A DNA stretch of 64,000 nucleotides from Viola odorata. Its lineage: Eukaryota; Streptophyta; Magnoliopsida; Malpighiales; Violaceae. Positions 21,853 to 31,534 of this stretch are shown here, piece by piece. The notes under the pieces are model-generated. The model was not told where the DNA came from. It saw only the letters and a program-made list of their open reading frames with translations, and ran no database searches. The stretch covers positions 24,862,078 through 24,926,077 of the forward strand of contig OY829537.1 of the NCBI GenBank assembly GCA_963691705.1, read 5' to 3'. The translations under genes and the position numbers were made by a program. The number at the start of each line of letters is the position of its first letter. Position 1 is the stretch's first letter.

Positions 21853-24192
21853 TCAGCCCTCGGAGTTCCTCCGTTTCCAGCCCTCTGCCTTAGCTTGGCG
21901 AAAACCCGCTTCATTGAGGTCGGCAGACTTCTGTTTGAAAGCCCTCGTGACCTCCTCACCTTTATACTCATCTACTCCATAGACCTCCTCGAAGTAATTA
22001 ACCAAAATAGTGGCAGTCCGCTCGACATGCCACAGACACTTATCGGTTGACTCCTCTTCCAGAGCGGTTTTCCTTTCCTCCAGGGCAGCTTTCTCCCTTG
22101 CCAAGGATGACTTCTCTTCCTCCAGGACCACATTCTTGGCTCTTTCCGCTGTCAAGGCCGCGTCAAGGGTGGACGCTTGCCCTTTCATCTCCTGCTGGGT
22201 CAGCAATAATTGAGTACGTTCCTCCAGCAACTTCTTCTTTTCATTTCACTCTCGCAAAAGTTCAGATAAGGAGGCGATAAGAGAGGCAACCTGATGCTGC
22301 GTGTGCTCTGTCCAGTAATGGAACTTCACAAAATTGGTGAAGAGGTTGGAGCGTAGCGAATTCGCCTTGTCATCATCAACCTTAGAGGGGAAAGCTTCCC
22401 GTTCGGCCGTGGACGATAATATTTGGGCAGCCAATAAAGCAGAAACCTCGTTCGAGTCATCGCCCCCAATAGCTGCTAAGCCTGTGTTATGAAAATCATA
22501 CAAGCCAACTTGATGAGTCACAGTGCCGGACTCACCCATCGGACTTAGATCCGCAGCAAAATTAAATGCGGTGGCCCCTTCGCCAGAACGCTGCGACAAG
22601 GGAACGCTCGAAGGGATAAACGCCAGGGGAACGGGAGGGTGAACCTGTGTAGAAGGGCCCCCTTAGATGATGTAGGAACCGTGGGGATGGTAGCCCGAAA
22701 AGTCCTGTAAACCCTCTTGATAGTCCAAGTTAGGACCATATGAGTGAACAGGCCCACCGAAAGAATTGGGCGAAGCCCCGAAAGACTCAGCCGTACCCAT
22801 GTTTACCAGAAACTCAGAGGGGTGATTCTGGTGAACATCCGTAGAAACGAAGGCACTGTCAGGTCTGACTTCCGTGGCAGCGATAGTAAAGGATAAGCTT
22901 CCACCCTCACCCTCCGACCGAGGTCTCTTCTTGGAACCACCCAGCACATAACCCATGTCCATATCTCCTATGGGAGATGCGGAAGTAGAAACAGTAACAG
23001 TATCCTGCAAAGAACCCAGTATAAAACGCAGATAAGAGAAACAGATGAAATGACGACATACATCAATATACAGCATATCGCGGCCAAAAAGCACACTCAC
23101 AACAGCAGTATTAAGAGGAGGCGCTTCCGAAGAAGTTGCCGCGTCCGGAGAAGGTGTGAGAGCGGTAACACTTCTCATTTTTTTTTTCTTTTTTCCTTTG
23201 GCAAGGGCCTTAGGGACTTTAGAAGAAGATGGCTGAATAGGAGGGGCAGCGACGGTCACGATGGGGATACCTGAAGGGATGTCGGTATTTCCCTCACCAG
23301 CTGAGGAAGAGGATACTTGAGCAAGGCTCACGGAAGCAGCAGGTAGTACAGTTGGGTTATCAGTAGCTCCCGTGGGGGCGACCCTCTCTTTTTCTTCTCT
23401 CTCCTAGGCCCTTTTCAGTTGTCTCCTAACGCTTTCAGGCTTGTAATTGGGATCCGTCGCTGCATGATCGCAAAATAACGTTAGCATTAGTATCAGCGGT
23501 AATAAGGAAGGAAGCAACACGACACTCACGTCTAGCGCAGCCCTTGATATCAACCCCGCTTGCTAAATAACGGATGTGAACGCTGATTTCCAGTTGAAGC
23601 AATTTGTCTAGCCAGCCTTGTTCCCGCTGAGGAAGGCTCTCCGGCCGGCCCCAGACGTTATCCTTGACGTCTTGGTTAAACCCAGATCGCCACCAGGAAC
23701 CAGGAGCTTCAGGAAGATTTATCACAAAGAACTCCTTTTTCCAAGCCTCGACGGAAGACTCGATGTGGAGGAGTTTCCAAGTAAAAGACTTGAGTGAGTC
23801 ATCGACGTAACGGGGCGATATCGTTATCACACCCAACACTTCATCAGCTTAAAAACTGACTTAAGCAACAAAAGAGAAGGGGAAGTAATCCCCTTATATT
23901 TACAAAGTTCCAGAAAGGCACAAACACAGCAATATGCATTTGGGGCTAATTAGACGGGATTCAAATCGTAGGCAACAAGCAATTATTTTATGAAAGGGTC
24001 GATGGGAAGTCGGAAACCATAACGGAATATTTGTGCGTACAGAACCCTACGTTTGCCTGTCAAAATGCTGTTCAAGCGTATCGACTCAGGGGCAACGGTG
24101 GCCTTATAACCGGCAGAGATAATAGCATTATGTGCGGCTAAATGCTCATTGAGAGCGATTTCAGAGGTGATACTGCTAACCGTAATATCCAT
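21853..24192 (-). pseudogene. Tat antisense gene, copy a
   Basis: Runs opposite to pol. The ATG at 24192 (MDITVSS) leads to a domain also found in copies b and c: GKRRVLYAQIFRYGFRLP, then YDLNPV, then WRSGFNQDV. It resembles the plant 'putative gypsy type transposon' family. A candidate intron at 23460-23529 (GTGAGT...CATGCAG) follows. Then comes a Ser/Pro-rich linker with a KGKKKKKMR-like basic patch, a conserved segment near 22500, and a C-terminal coiled coil at 22230-21853 rich in Glu, Lys and Leu. Stops or frameshifts near 23985, 23840, 22665 and 22245 make it a pseudogene. Antisense extra ORFs are known in Tat elements; the function is unknown. Confidence 0.7.
23460..23529 (-). other. 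Candidate intron in antisense gene copy a
   Basis: 70 bp on the minus strand, GTGAGTGTCG at the donor and CGATCATGCAG at the acceptor. It sits at the same protein position as introns in copies b and c. Splice signals exist only in the antisense orientation. Confidence 0.6.
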
Positions 24193-24908
24193 CTTTTTCT
24201 CATCGGTAGACTTCGACTCAGGGCGGCGAGTCTTGGCAGTGGCAGAAAGTTAAATGTAAAGACGAAGTAGACGATGGAAGAAAATAGGGAATACCTTTAG
24301 AGAAAAAGCACTTCGAGAGCCTTGAAAGGTGGAAAGAAAACAAGACGGCTAGAGAGAGTCTGAAGAAAGCAGAATGAAAAAAGTAAGAAAAAGAAATAAG
24401 TGTTGGTTTTTATAACCCTAGTGGTCAAAGGAAACGACGGACGCTGCAGTCGTTGCGTGAGAGCGTCACAAGGAACAGACTCAAGCAATGAGTACAATTC
24501 TAGAGAAGCGCGACAACGCTTCGATTTTGCTAAAATTCTAGAGCACGCTAGCCCGTGGCGTTATAAAAAATGGACACGTGTGTCTGCGCCATCACGACTT
24601 TTCTCTCGCATTAATAAGGGGATCGTGAGCATTAAATGCACTGGAAAGCAGAAATAATTTTCTGGAATAAGACAAGATTGATATTGCAACAATGGAGATA
24701 ATACAGAATGACGTTAACCAAGTCGGAGACTTTCGAGATAACGCGGGAAAGCGAAATAAAGATCAGTTATTATATAAAATAAAGTACGGATATTGTTGCG
24801 CGATAAGGCGTTATTACAAGACAGAAAAAGCAAATAAAAAGGAAAATCCTCTAAAGGGTCAACCTTGACCATTCATTGGTCGGTGCGGATATCGCAGCCA
24901 CCCTTCCC
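24193..24908 (-). promoter_or_regulatory. Upstream region of antisense gene copy a, with TATA and CACGTG
   Basis: On the minus strand a TATA-like GGTTATAAAAACC lies at about 24403-24415, roughly 210 bp before the ATG. A palindromic CACGTG is at 24575-24580. The same two features precede copies b and c. No gene is seen here. Confidence 0.5.
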
Positions 24909-27039
24909 CTACTCCTCTCTGAAAGAAAGAAGATCTCCCTCGCTTTCGCCTAAATCTTTTATCTTCTTGGAAGCGTAATCAGCCAACTTAGATGGATCAA
25001 CAGTTCCCTGGCGATGGAGATCTGTAAATCCGGCGATACAGACTTCCAGGATCTTATTTTTCCACCAGGCTATCTTCGAGGGTACCTTGGCCAAATCCGC
25101 GTCGCGGGACGATATCTCTTCGCGAAGGAAAGAGTTTCTTTTGTCGGCCGCTACCAATTCCACCTCCAGCAGTTCTATCTTGGCCTTCCCTTTTGACTTT
25201 TCTCGCGCGAGCTTGGCGCGACACTCATTCAACTCTGCCCGGGTTCGATCTTGAAGCTTTGACAGCTCTGTTACCTTCGCCAAAGCGGCGTCTAGTTGTT
25301 CTTTCGAATCGGGAGAGCGCAGAACTTTGTCGCTCTGATCCTCGAGAAAATAGTGCAGCTCGCGAAAGCTGGCCAACATCTCATTCAGAAGGTGTGAGTG
25401 CTGAACTTCAGGTGGATGTCGCAGGAACTCTTCCTTGTCCTTCGAAGAACTGAACATTTGGCCCACTATAGAACCTACTGGCTCATCTCGCGATAGCGGA
25501 TCCGATATCCCTAAAGCTCGAAGCCCATTAGTCCCAAAAGATGACAGATCCAGCTGGTATGCGACATTTCCTTGAGGACTTTGAGGGGAAAGATTGGCGA
25601 TAAAGGGAGGAGATAACTTTTTACGGAAGTACCAATGCCCGAAATTGAAGAAAGGAATAAGGGCTGGGATTTCCTCGGGAAAGGATCAGGAGGAACACTT
25701 GGGTTCGAAACTGACACGGTCACATCCGGAATACAGGAAGAGATCGGAGAATGAGGGCCATTGGGCGGCAAGGGTGATTCCACCGCCGCTGAAACCTCAT
25801 TAGCTTTGAAAGGAATGGCAGAAGACACCTTGACAACCTCCGCTACTTGCAAGGTACTCGCGACATAAGAAGTGTCAACCTCCGCGATAGGAACTGCGTT
25901 AACTTCCCTCAAGGGAGGAACCGGTGGACCAGTCTTCTCTTTCTGGATTTTCTTTCGGAGACCCTCTGTCTCGACAACCATCTCTTCGCTATCGTCCTCG
26001 GTTGACTCCGCCGCGGAATCGTTGTCAACTATTCCAGTCGCAGAACGACTCGGAGTCACTCCCTTACCCCGAGATGGCAACTAATTCTCAAGAAAGCGAG
26101 AAGGTTGAGCGAAAGCACTGCGTGTTGCGACGGTCTTAATTCTCCTTCTCCTCGGCGGAATAGTCGGATGGCTGGAACTTTCAGGCGGTGGAGAAGGAGG
26201 TAACGTCTGAAGCGGCACCACGTTTAGAGGAGTGTTATTCCCCCCGGAGGAACGACCCTCAGCGCTACCTGTCAGCGAAGCATGTTAATGCAGCAAGCAA
26301 ATCAAAGCAATAACATGGCAAAAGAAAAACTCACCAACGACACACTCTTTCAAGGGTTTGAACCGAGCAAATTCCTGAATGCGGAAAGACCCTTCTATTT
26401 TTAACAGGGCAGTAACATGGGACACATCAATGCTAGACAACACTTCTGGTTTTTCCAAGCGGCGCTGGTAATCTCTCGGTTAAAACCCCCGCGCCACCAG
26501 CGGGACGGCAAGCGAAGGGTGAAGAAGCCATTTTTCCAGTTGACCACGTTGTCCTCAAAACCTTGAAAGTTCTGCCAGAAAAATTGCACGATGGCGTCAT
26601 TCCATCTTGGGGTGATATCCACCAAGCAGTCACGACAGCTCAAGCTGAAAAATGTACGGAACAGATCGAGGGATGGAGTGAAAATATGTTTCATCTCGCA
26701 TGCCCGAAGAAAGGCATAAATCTCACACCAGGAAGGCGGAGTTATTTGTACGGGATTGAGATCGTAATGATTTAGCAGCTTCATCAGAGAAGTATGGATC
26801 GGAAGATGAAACCCGTAGAGGAACATCTTGAAATAAACCAGCCGGAATGTTCCCCACATGGCATCATGGAGCCAAATATCCTTCGTAGGGATATAAGGGC
26901 GACAACCCAAGGGGAAGGTAATGCCATTCTCCTCTAACTCTGCCCTCAAAACTTCATCACAATCAAAAATACTACGATCCCTCCTAGCCTCAAGATCTAT
27001 GGGATTTTCGGCACTCGCAGAGGCTTTAATATGAGACAT
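24909..27039 (-). pseudogene. Tat antisense gene, copy b
   Basis: The ATG at 27039 (MSHIKAS) was preferred to the longer upstream frame, whose extra residues look like translated noncoding sequence. Exon 1 carries the shared domain: YFKMFLYGFHLPIHTSL, HYDLNPVQITPPSWCEIYAF and WWRGGFNREI. A one-base frameshift lies near 26455-26465. An intron at 26269-26334 joins exon 1 to a Pro-rich exon 2 (PPSPPPESSSHPTIPPRRRR) with a TAG near 26083. An acidic linker follows, then a C-terminal coiled coil at 25466-24909 (MGQMFSSSKDKEEFL onward). It is clearly diverged from copy a. It may be a duplicate within Tat1 or belong to a nested Tat fragment. Function unknown. Confidence 0.7.
26269..26334 (-). other. 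Candidate intron in antisense gene copy b
   Basis: 66 bp on the minus strand, donor GTTG/GTGAGTTTTTC and acceptor TTCGCTGACAG. Splicing it keeps the reading frame from LKECVV into the SAEGRSS linker, which supports a real intron. Confidence 0.65.
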
Positions 27040-27235
27040 AAGGGACCGAAAAAATAAAACTACGACGAGAGAGGAACAGAATACCTGGAACAAAAAGCTA
27101 GTAAACAGGCCGTTGGCGCCGGTGAGAAGTTGCAAAAACTTCTCTTGAGCAGGAAGAAGCACAGGAGAAAGAGAAAGTGTGAAAATTTTCAAAATATTGG
27201 CAAAAGTAATAAAAGAGAATAGCGGAATAGCGGTT

Positions 27236-27310
27236 CCCTTATAAAGGTCAAACTTGAAGAAGAGACAACCTGTAAAAGTGAAACACGTGCGGAGCAGAAA
27301 GCGACACGTG
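27236..27310 (-). promoter_or_regulatory. Candidate promoter of antisense gene copy b
   Basis: Minus-strand TATA-like CTTTATAAGGG at about 27236-27247, about 200 bp before the ATG. Two palindromic CACGTG boxes lie at 27284-27289 and 27305-27310, just upstream of it. This is the closest G-box/TATA spacing of the three copies. Confidence 0.5.
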
Positions 27311-27618
27311 GACAGTCGTTTATGTCTTTGGGAGAAGACAGTTACTGACAAAAAACTGAAAGATGATTGCACCCAGCAACAGATATCCCTCCGCGGCAAC
27401 CCTTCATGTTTAAAGAAATGACGCGGGAAGGCGATAGGAGAACAAAAGAAAAATGAAGCGTTATCTTATTCATTTTCAAAAAACCATACGGCATCTACAA
27501 AGAGGTAAGACCCGCTAAACTAATCACCATCAGACCAAGAGATACCATAACAATAAACTACATCATCATCTGAGAATGATAGCTCCTTGTTGACGGGAGG
27601 AAAATGCTCATCAACCCT

Positions 27619-27942
27619 CTATCCTATGCATATCGTTGATCGGCTGGACTCCTCCTCGATGGCTGACGTCACCGTTTCCATGATCGCGCAGGCAGGGAGA
27701 GCCATTTTTGGCGAATAGTGAGGAAGAAGAGATGGTTCATCCCCCTTTTGAACAGAAGGGACGGAAGAATTAGAAAGCATTTCAGACACCTTTAAGGCAT
27801 TTTTCCTCAGCCTTTTGCGACCCCGCCGGCGGACGAACGGCCTCCATGGAGGCGGCGGAGGAGGATTGTCTGAATCTGGTGAAGTCAGAGGAGTTGGCGG
27901 AGAATCCCGCGCAGCAGTATCCAAAAAATGAGAATCAGCCAT
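27619..27942 (-). CDS. Small antisense ORF in the Tat1 3' region, unknown
   Basis: 107 residues starting MADSHFLDTAARDSP. A Pro-rich stretch (PPPPPPWRPFVRRRGRKRLR) followed by basic residues suggests a disordered N-terminus with a possible nuclear signal. The C-terminal half is unremarkable. It lies 4 bp downstream of the next ORF on the same strand. No family is recognised. It could belong to the antisense transcription unit or be chance. Confidence 0.3.
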   Translation of the reverse strand: MADSHFLDTAARDSPPTPLTSPDSDNPPPPPPWRPFVRRRGRKRLRKNALKVSEMLSNSSVPSVQKGDEPSLLPHYSPKMALPACAIMETVTSAIEEESSRSTICIG

Positions 27943-27946
27943 GAAA

Positions 27947-28267
27947 TCACAGGCAACATGTCAAGGGGAAAAGCAAGCAAGAAGATGAATGGGAAAAATG
28001 GGATAGGATCCCATTAAATAGCCAAAAAAAAGGGAGAAGCTTTTCGATCATCCGGCGCGACTCTTGCGACACGCTCTCTAAAGGACTGAAATCCTCCAGA
28101 GATGTAGCTCCCAGCCTGGAATGGAGTGGGGTCAGCATCCCTTGCAACTCCAAGATGTCCTCGGAGGTCTTGATCAGCATGTTCTCCAGGAACCCGACGT
28201 CACCATCATTGAGATTCTTGAGAGTATGGCCCTTGGAAATGAGAAAATTCTTGGTCAAATGATCCAT
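27947..28267 (-). CDS. Small antisense ORF in the Tat1 3' region, unknown
   Basis: 106 residues starting MDHLTKNFLISKGHTL, with a helical middle (LENMLIKTSEDILELQGML) and a hydrophobic C-terminal tail. It precedes the 107-residue ORF on the same strand. The helical segment is distantly like the C-terminal coil of the antisense genes, but I could not establish homology. Confidence 0.3.
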   Translation of the reverse strand: MDHLTKNFLISKGHTLKNLNDGDVGFLENMLIKTSEDILELQGMLTPLHSRLGATSLEDFSPLESVSQESRRMIEKLLPFFWLFNGILSHFSHSSSCLLFPLTCCL

Positions 28268-28489
28268 GATGCAGATTGCGAAAGAAAAAGATGAGATGAA
28301 CTTGAGTGAAGAAAGCTCTCAGATTTATAGGCTCCGAGAAATGGGCCTTTGGAAAGAGGAGGTCCTCAAAAGACGAGCCGCCCCGTTACCATCAAAGACT
28401 GATAGACCTGAGGCGGGAACGAGGATCAACGTCTGTATGTTGCTAACGATGCAGGTACTCGAGAGGGGTACGAGCTAGAATCCTGGAAA

Positions 28490-28690
28490 ACGCGAAGGAG
28501 CGCGATATTACGGGTAGCCATGACGTAAAAGTCGTACGATTGTAGGTATCCACAGTGTAAGGTCGCGTTGATGTCACAGGTAGCTTCTAGCAATGTAAAG
28601 CCTCGTCGGTATCGCGGGTATCTGGTGGTATAAAGTCGCACAAATCGTAGGCAGCTGATGGCATAAAACCGCGTCAATATCGCTGACTCC
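28490..28690 (+). repeat. ~36-bp tandem repeats, Tat1 3' UTR
   Basis: About five degenerate copies of a 33-37 bp unit of the form GTAGGTATC-YACRGTGTAAARYCGCR. The last copies (CATAAAACCGCGTCAATAT) are nearly the same as units in the array at 50129-50397 in another Tat element, so the array is a family feature. Confidence 0.7.
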
Positions 28691-29259
28691 ATGAGCGGAA
28701 AGGAAAGAAAGAACCCGTGTGTTCTCAAAATCCTTGTAAGTACAAAGTTTACTAATATCTCCGTAGAATGTCTATCTCCTCTACATGTTTGCAGTTCGCC
28801 CGAAATGTCGATGGACTCGGAACGTAAGAGAACCTAACCCAACGGTATGAACCTGGTCGCAGTCCGCGGCGACGTCAACAGTGGTCCGTCAGCGTCAATA
28901 ACTCTCCTACGGCACGGACGAGTTTGCAACCTTCTAAGCACTACTGATGGCCCAGGCCGGTTAATACCGCTAGGAGAAAATGACATCCTAACGGTTCTGG
29001 ACGAGTCAGCGGCGTCTCTCGCTGATTCCTTGGCACCCCATGAGGACGGGTCTTTGGACAAGCACGAAGACCGGAACCCGCTTGCTCGGAGGAAAGCTCC
29101 CGACCAAGGCGCTGCCTAACGTTCAATTGTTCTTTGTCGTATCGAAAGAGACAAAGAAGCTCGAAGATTCCACAAATATATCGCCATAAGGAGGAAAGGA
29201 CCCTCACCTAAGATACCAGACATGGACAGGGAATGACAGCCCTTGGTAAACACTCGGGC
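28691..29259 (+). other. Tat1 3' UTR end segment
   Basis: No gene. The part 29141-29260 is alignable by eye with 51741-51865 in Tat3 (CGAAGATT...GGTAAACACTCGGGCTCG). The motif CCCTTGGTAAACACTCGGGC also occurs, inverted, at 41069-41090 next to the Tat2 LTR. It therefore marks the 3' end of Tat internal regions. Confidence 0.55.
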
Positions 29260-29454
29260 TCGTTTTCAGTATTAAGGCAATCCTAAGGGCATTGCTGTAA
29301 TTATGATCCCTGCCAAGGCCGGAATCCTATAAGCCTTATCGGACATCTAAGCTATCGCTACTAGACTATGAGGTGTTTCCTGGGATGGTCGACATCAGCG
29401 GGGGGGAGGTCTCACGCGTCTCTGGACACACGGCATTATCCCATCCCGGGGGAT

Positions 29455-29590
29455 CCGCAGAGTTATCGCCCCCGACATCACCATGGGTATCGCCCCCGAC
29501 ACCCCCCTCAGAGGCATCACCCATGACGTCACCTCAGGTATCGCCCATGACGTCATCCCCAGGTATCGCCCGCAACGTCATCCAGAGCGT
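29455..29590 (+). repeat. ~25-bp U3 tandem repeats with TGACGTCA palindromes
   Basis: Five or six degenerate units beginning GTATCGCCC or GCATCACCC. Two contain a perfect TGACGTCA (29524-29531 and 29548-29555) and one has AACGTCA. They end about 50 bp before the TATA box. TGACGTCA is a bZIP-type binding palindrome. Confidence 0.65.
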
Positions 29591-29637
29591 TATCTCACCT
29601 GGATATCGCCTTTTCGCCCGGATATCGCCCCCAGCGG

Positions 29638-29648
29638 CCTATAAATAC
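29638..29648 (+). promoter_or_regulatory. TATA box of the Tat1 LTR
   Basis: CCTATAAATAC followed by CTCTCATTTT. The degenerate Tat LTR at 34336 has a matching GAGCTATAAATACCCTCTC. Confidence 0.7.
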
Positions 29649-29899
29649 TCTCTCATTTTAAAACATCAAGTAAGCCGAAAATTGCCTACTAGAACCTCTG
29701 CTATTTTTGAACCACTTACTGACTTAAGCATCTGAGTGTCTACGCCGGAGCCCCCCCTCCGGCGCTTTGCAGGTGCGTCCGACGTCATCTACAGCGACTC
29801 CGACCAACAGTAGACATCATCCCGATCGTCTCGAAGATCGAATCTTATCATATAATAACCAGGAATTCCTACCTTCAACCTTTGTAATGCGTGCAGAAT

Positions 29900-30240
29900 T
29901 GTTGTAGAATTGAGATATTACAAAGGTTATTCGTACCACAATACCAATGGCCATAATAACGACTAGTTTCCATTGACCTTAATAACGACTAGTTTTCCAA
30001 CGACGATAAATCTCTCCCTCCCTATAAATATAATCAACTCCCTCAAACTAAAACATAACACAAAACCACAACCGAAAATTGAGAGCTTTTCCTTTCCTGG
30101 GTTATTATTTTGTTATTGGTTCTTGCTGTTCTGTTCCTGACTTCATGTCAGAATAGATCGTTATATATTGGGGGAATAAATTTCTTTAGGACAACATTTT
30201 TCGCGTCTCGATCTTTGTTTATTTCTCAATATTTCCAACA
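29900..30240 (+). repeat. LTR-like unit (~340 bp), probably solo LTR
   Basis: Begins TGTTGTAGAATTGAGA and ends TCTCAATATTTCCAACA, imperfect inverted ends with TG/CA. A TATA box (CCCTATAAATATAATC near 30020) and a GTTATATATTGGGGG end region support an LTR. No matching flanking duplication or PBS is seen, so it may be truncated. Confidence 0.45.
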
Positions 30241-31139
30241 CTAACAGCTCTAGCACGGATGGTGTGTGTTTTTGAGATGGATAAGAGTTTTGACATGAGG
30301 ATTGCTAAGTTGGAGGACCTCAAAAGTGAGGGATTCGTGGTGGAAGGGAGGGTTACGGTGGGTAGATGGTGGAATTTGATTGACGGGACGGTGGCGGAAC
30401 ATTGGCTATGTAAGGGGCGGTGGAGCCGACATTGTACGGGGACGATGGTGACATGGCAAACAGATGTGGCAATCTGACGTGGCAATAGGAGCTGACGTAG
30501 CAAAAAAAACTGACGACGTTAATGACAGGTCAGAGTTTTTCAACGGTGAGGGGTGATTAAACAATAATAAATACGACTAGGGGTAATTAAACAAACAAAT
30601 AGTTTAAAGTTGCGATTAATTAAAACATTAAAATTTAGGGTTGTTTTTTATCTTTATCCCTTTCAAATTAAAAACATATATTAGATCTTCATCTTCATCA
30701 CAATAATTAAATTCGGATAATTTTACTTCACAGTGAATTTTTTTTCTTTTGTAATTTTTTGCACATTTGAGCAAGAAGGGAGCACCTAAAAAAAAGTTGA
30801 AACCCCCCACACACAACAAATAAAAGAAACCCACTCTATTCAAATAAATAAAAATTTACTAATAATATATGGTTTCATGCCGTAATCTCTTTGGTTATTA
30901 GAAACCAAAAAATTTAGGTGTTGCAAGAAATGTGACTTGAATTATAAAACTTTAAATACAAACAATAGCCTATAAACAAATACAAATAATAGTAATAATA
31001 ACAAAAAAAAAATCCTATATAACACTCCAAGTCCAATATGCTTTAAGCCCAAACCCATTTACATCCTTACACAACTGATTGCTTGGGTTATTTGGGTGGT
31101 TTAGGTTGATTCTGTCGAATTTAGAAGCATACAACTCCC
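30241..31139. other. Unassigned island sequence
   Basis: A 72-codon frame (30259-30477) has no recognised family. The rest is AT-rich. No RNA gene or repeat family could be assigned. Confidence 0.3.
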
Positions 31140-31437
31140 TTTAATAGAGCATCATGTTTAGCTAATCTACATCTTTAAAATTATATAAATGGACAAGATT
31201 AAAAATAAATTAAACTATATAGTTTTGCGTATAATAAACTGATCTAACACTATTAACTATCCTAATCAATGAAAATGTTAATTAATTTTCTTGTAGAATA
31301 GCGTTAATTAGCACACGGATTTAGGGGAAAAAACCATTCGTACAAGAAAAAATTTCGGCACTAGAACCCTATTTCTCATGTGCACAACCTTAATTCTCAA
31401 GTGAAGAACAAAAAGGCATGGAAAACTAATACTACCT
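31140..31437 (+). repeat. Left arm of a ~300-bp inverted repeat
   Basis: Reverse complement of 35258-35560 with many small differences. Best-matching core: AAACTGATCTAACAC, AACCCTATTTCTCATGTG and GCATGGAAAACTAATACTAC. The arms bracket 3.8 kb holding the LINE and a degenerate Tat LTR. Confidence 0.7.
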
Positions 31438-31534
31438 GTGAATTCGGTCGGTTATTTCACTCGAATTTAAAGTGCCTTTTTGTGGTGATTCAAGGACAAA
31501 AAAGTGCAAATCCGTAAGTGAGATAAGCCACACA

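Larger units (their letters stand above)
9396..29850 (+). mobile_element. Tat-lineage Ty3/gypsy element (Tat1), 5'-truncated in the window, hosting the CRM insertion
   Basis: Order: RT, gypsy RNase H, archaeal-type RNase H, integrase, 3' UTR with tandem repeats, two antisense gene copies, small antisense ORFs, more tandem repeats, and a 3' LTR ending TTATCA. Two RNase H domains, 3'-UTR tandem repeats and antisense ORFs are hallmarks of the Tat lineage. Gag, protease and the 5' LTR are not visible, probably lying beyond the Athila insertion. The segment 11802-20104 is a nested CRM element. Because two antisense genes are present, a second nested Tat fragment inside 21.8-29.2 kb cannot be excluded. 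Confidence 0.75.
29260..29850 (+). repeat. Tat1 3' LTR
   Basis: The left edge is inferred from alignment to the Tat2 LTR (AATCCTAAGGGCATT versus AATCGCCAGGGCATT). The right edge ends TTATCA, like the other Tat LTRs. It contains a TATA box at 29638 and the U5 words CTTAAGCATCTGAGTGTC and CTCCGGCGCTTTGCAGGTG, which recur in Tat2. The opening TG seems mutated. Confidence 0.65.

Noticed and set aside
27040..27399. Hydrophobic N-terminal extension of antisense gene copy b (signal peptide or membrane protein)
   Set aside because: It spans the probable TATA box and UTR, has no counterpart in copies a and c, and the ATG at 27039 fits better.
30259..30477. 72-codon ORF as a host gene
   Set aside because: No recognisable motif and no flanking gene signals; left as unassigned.
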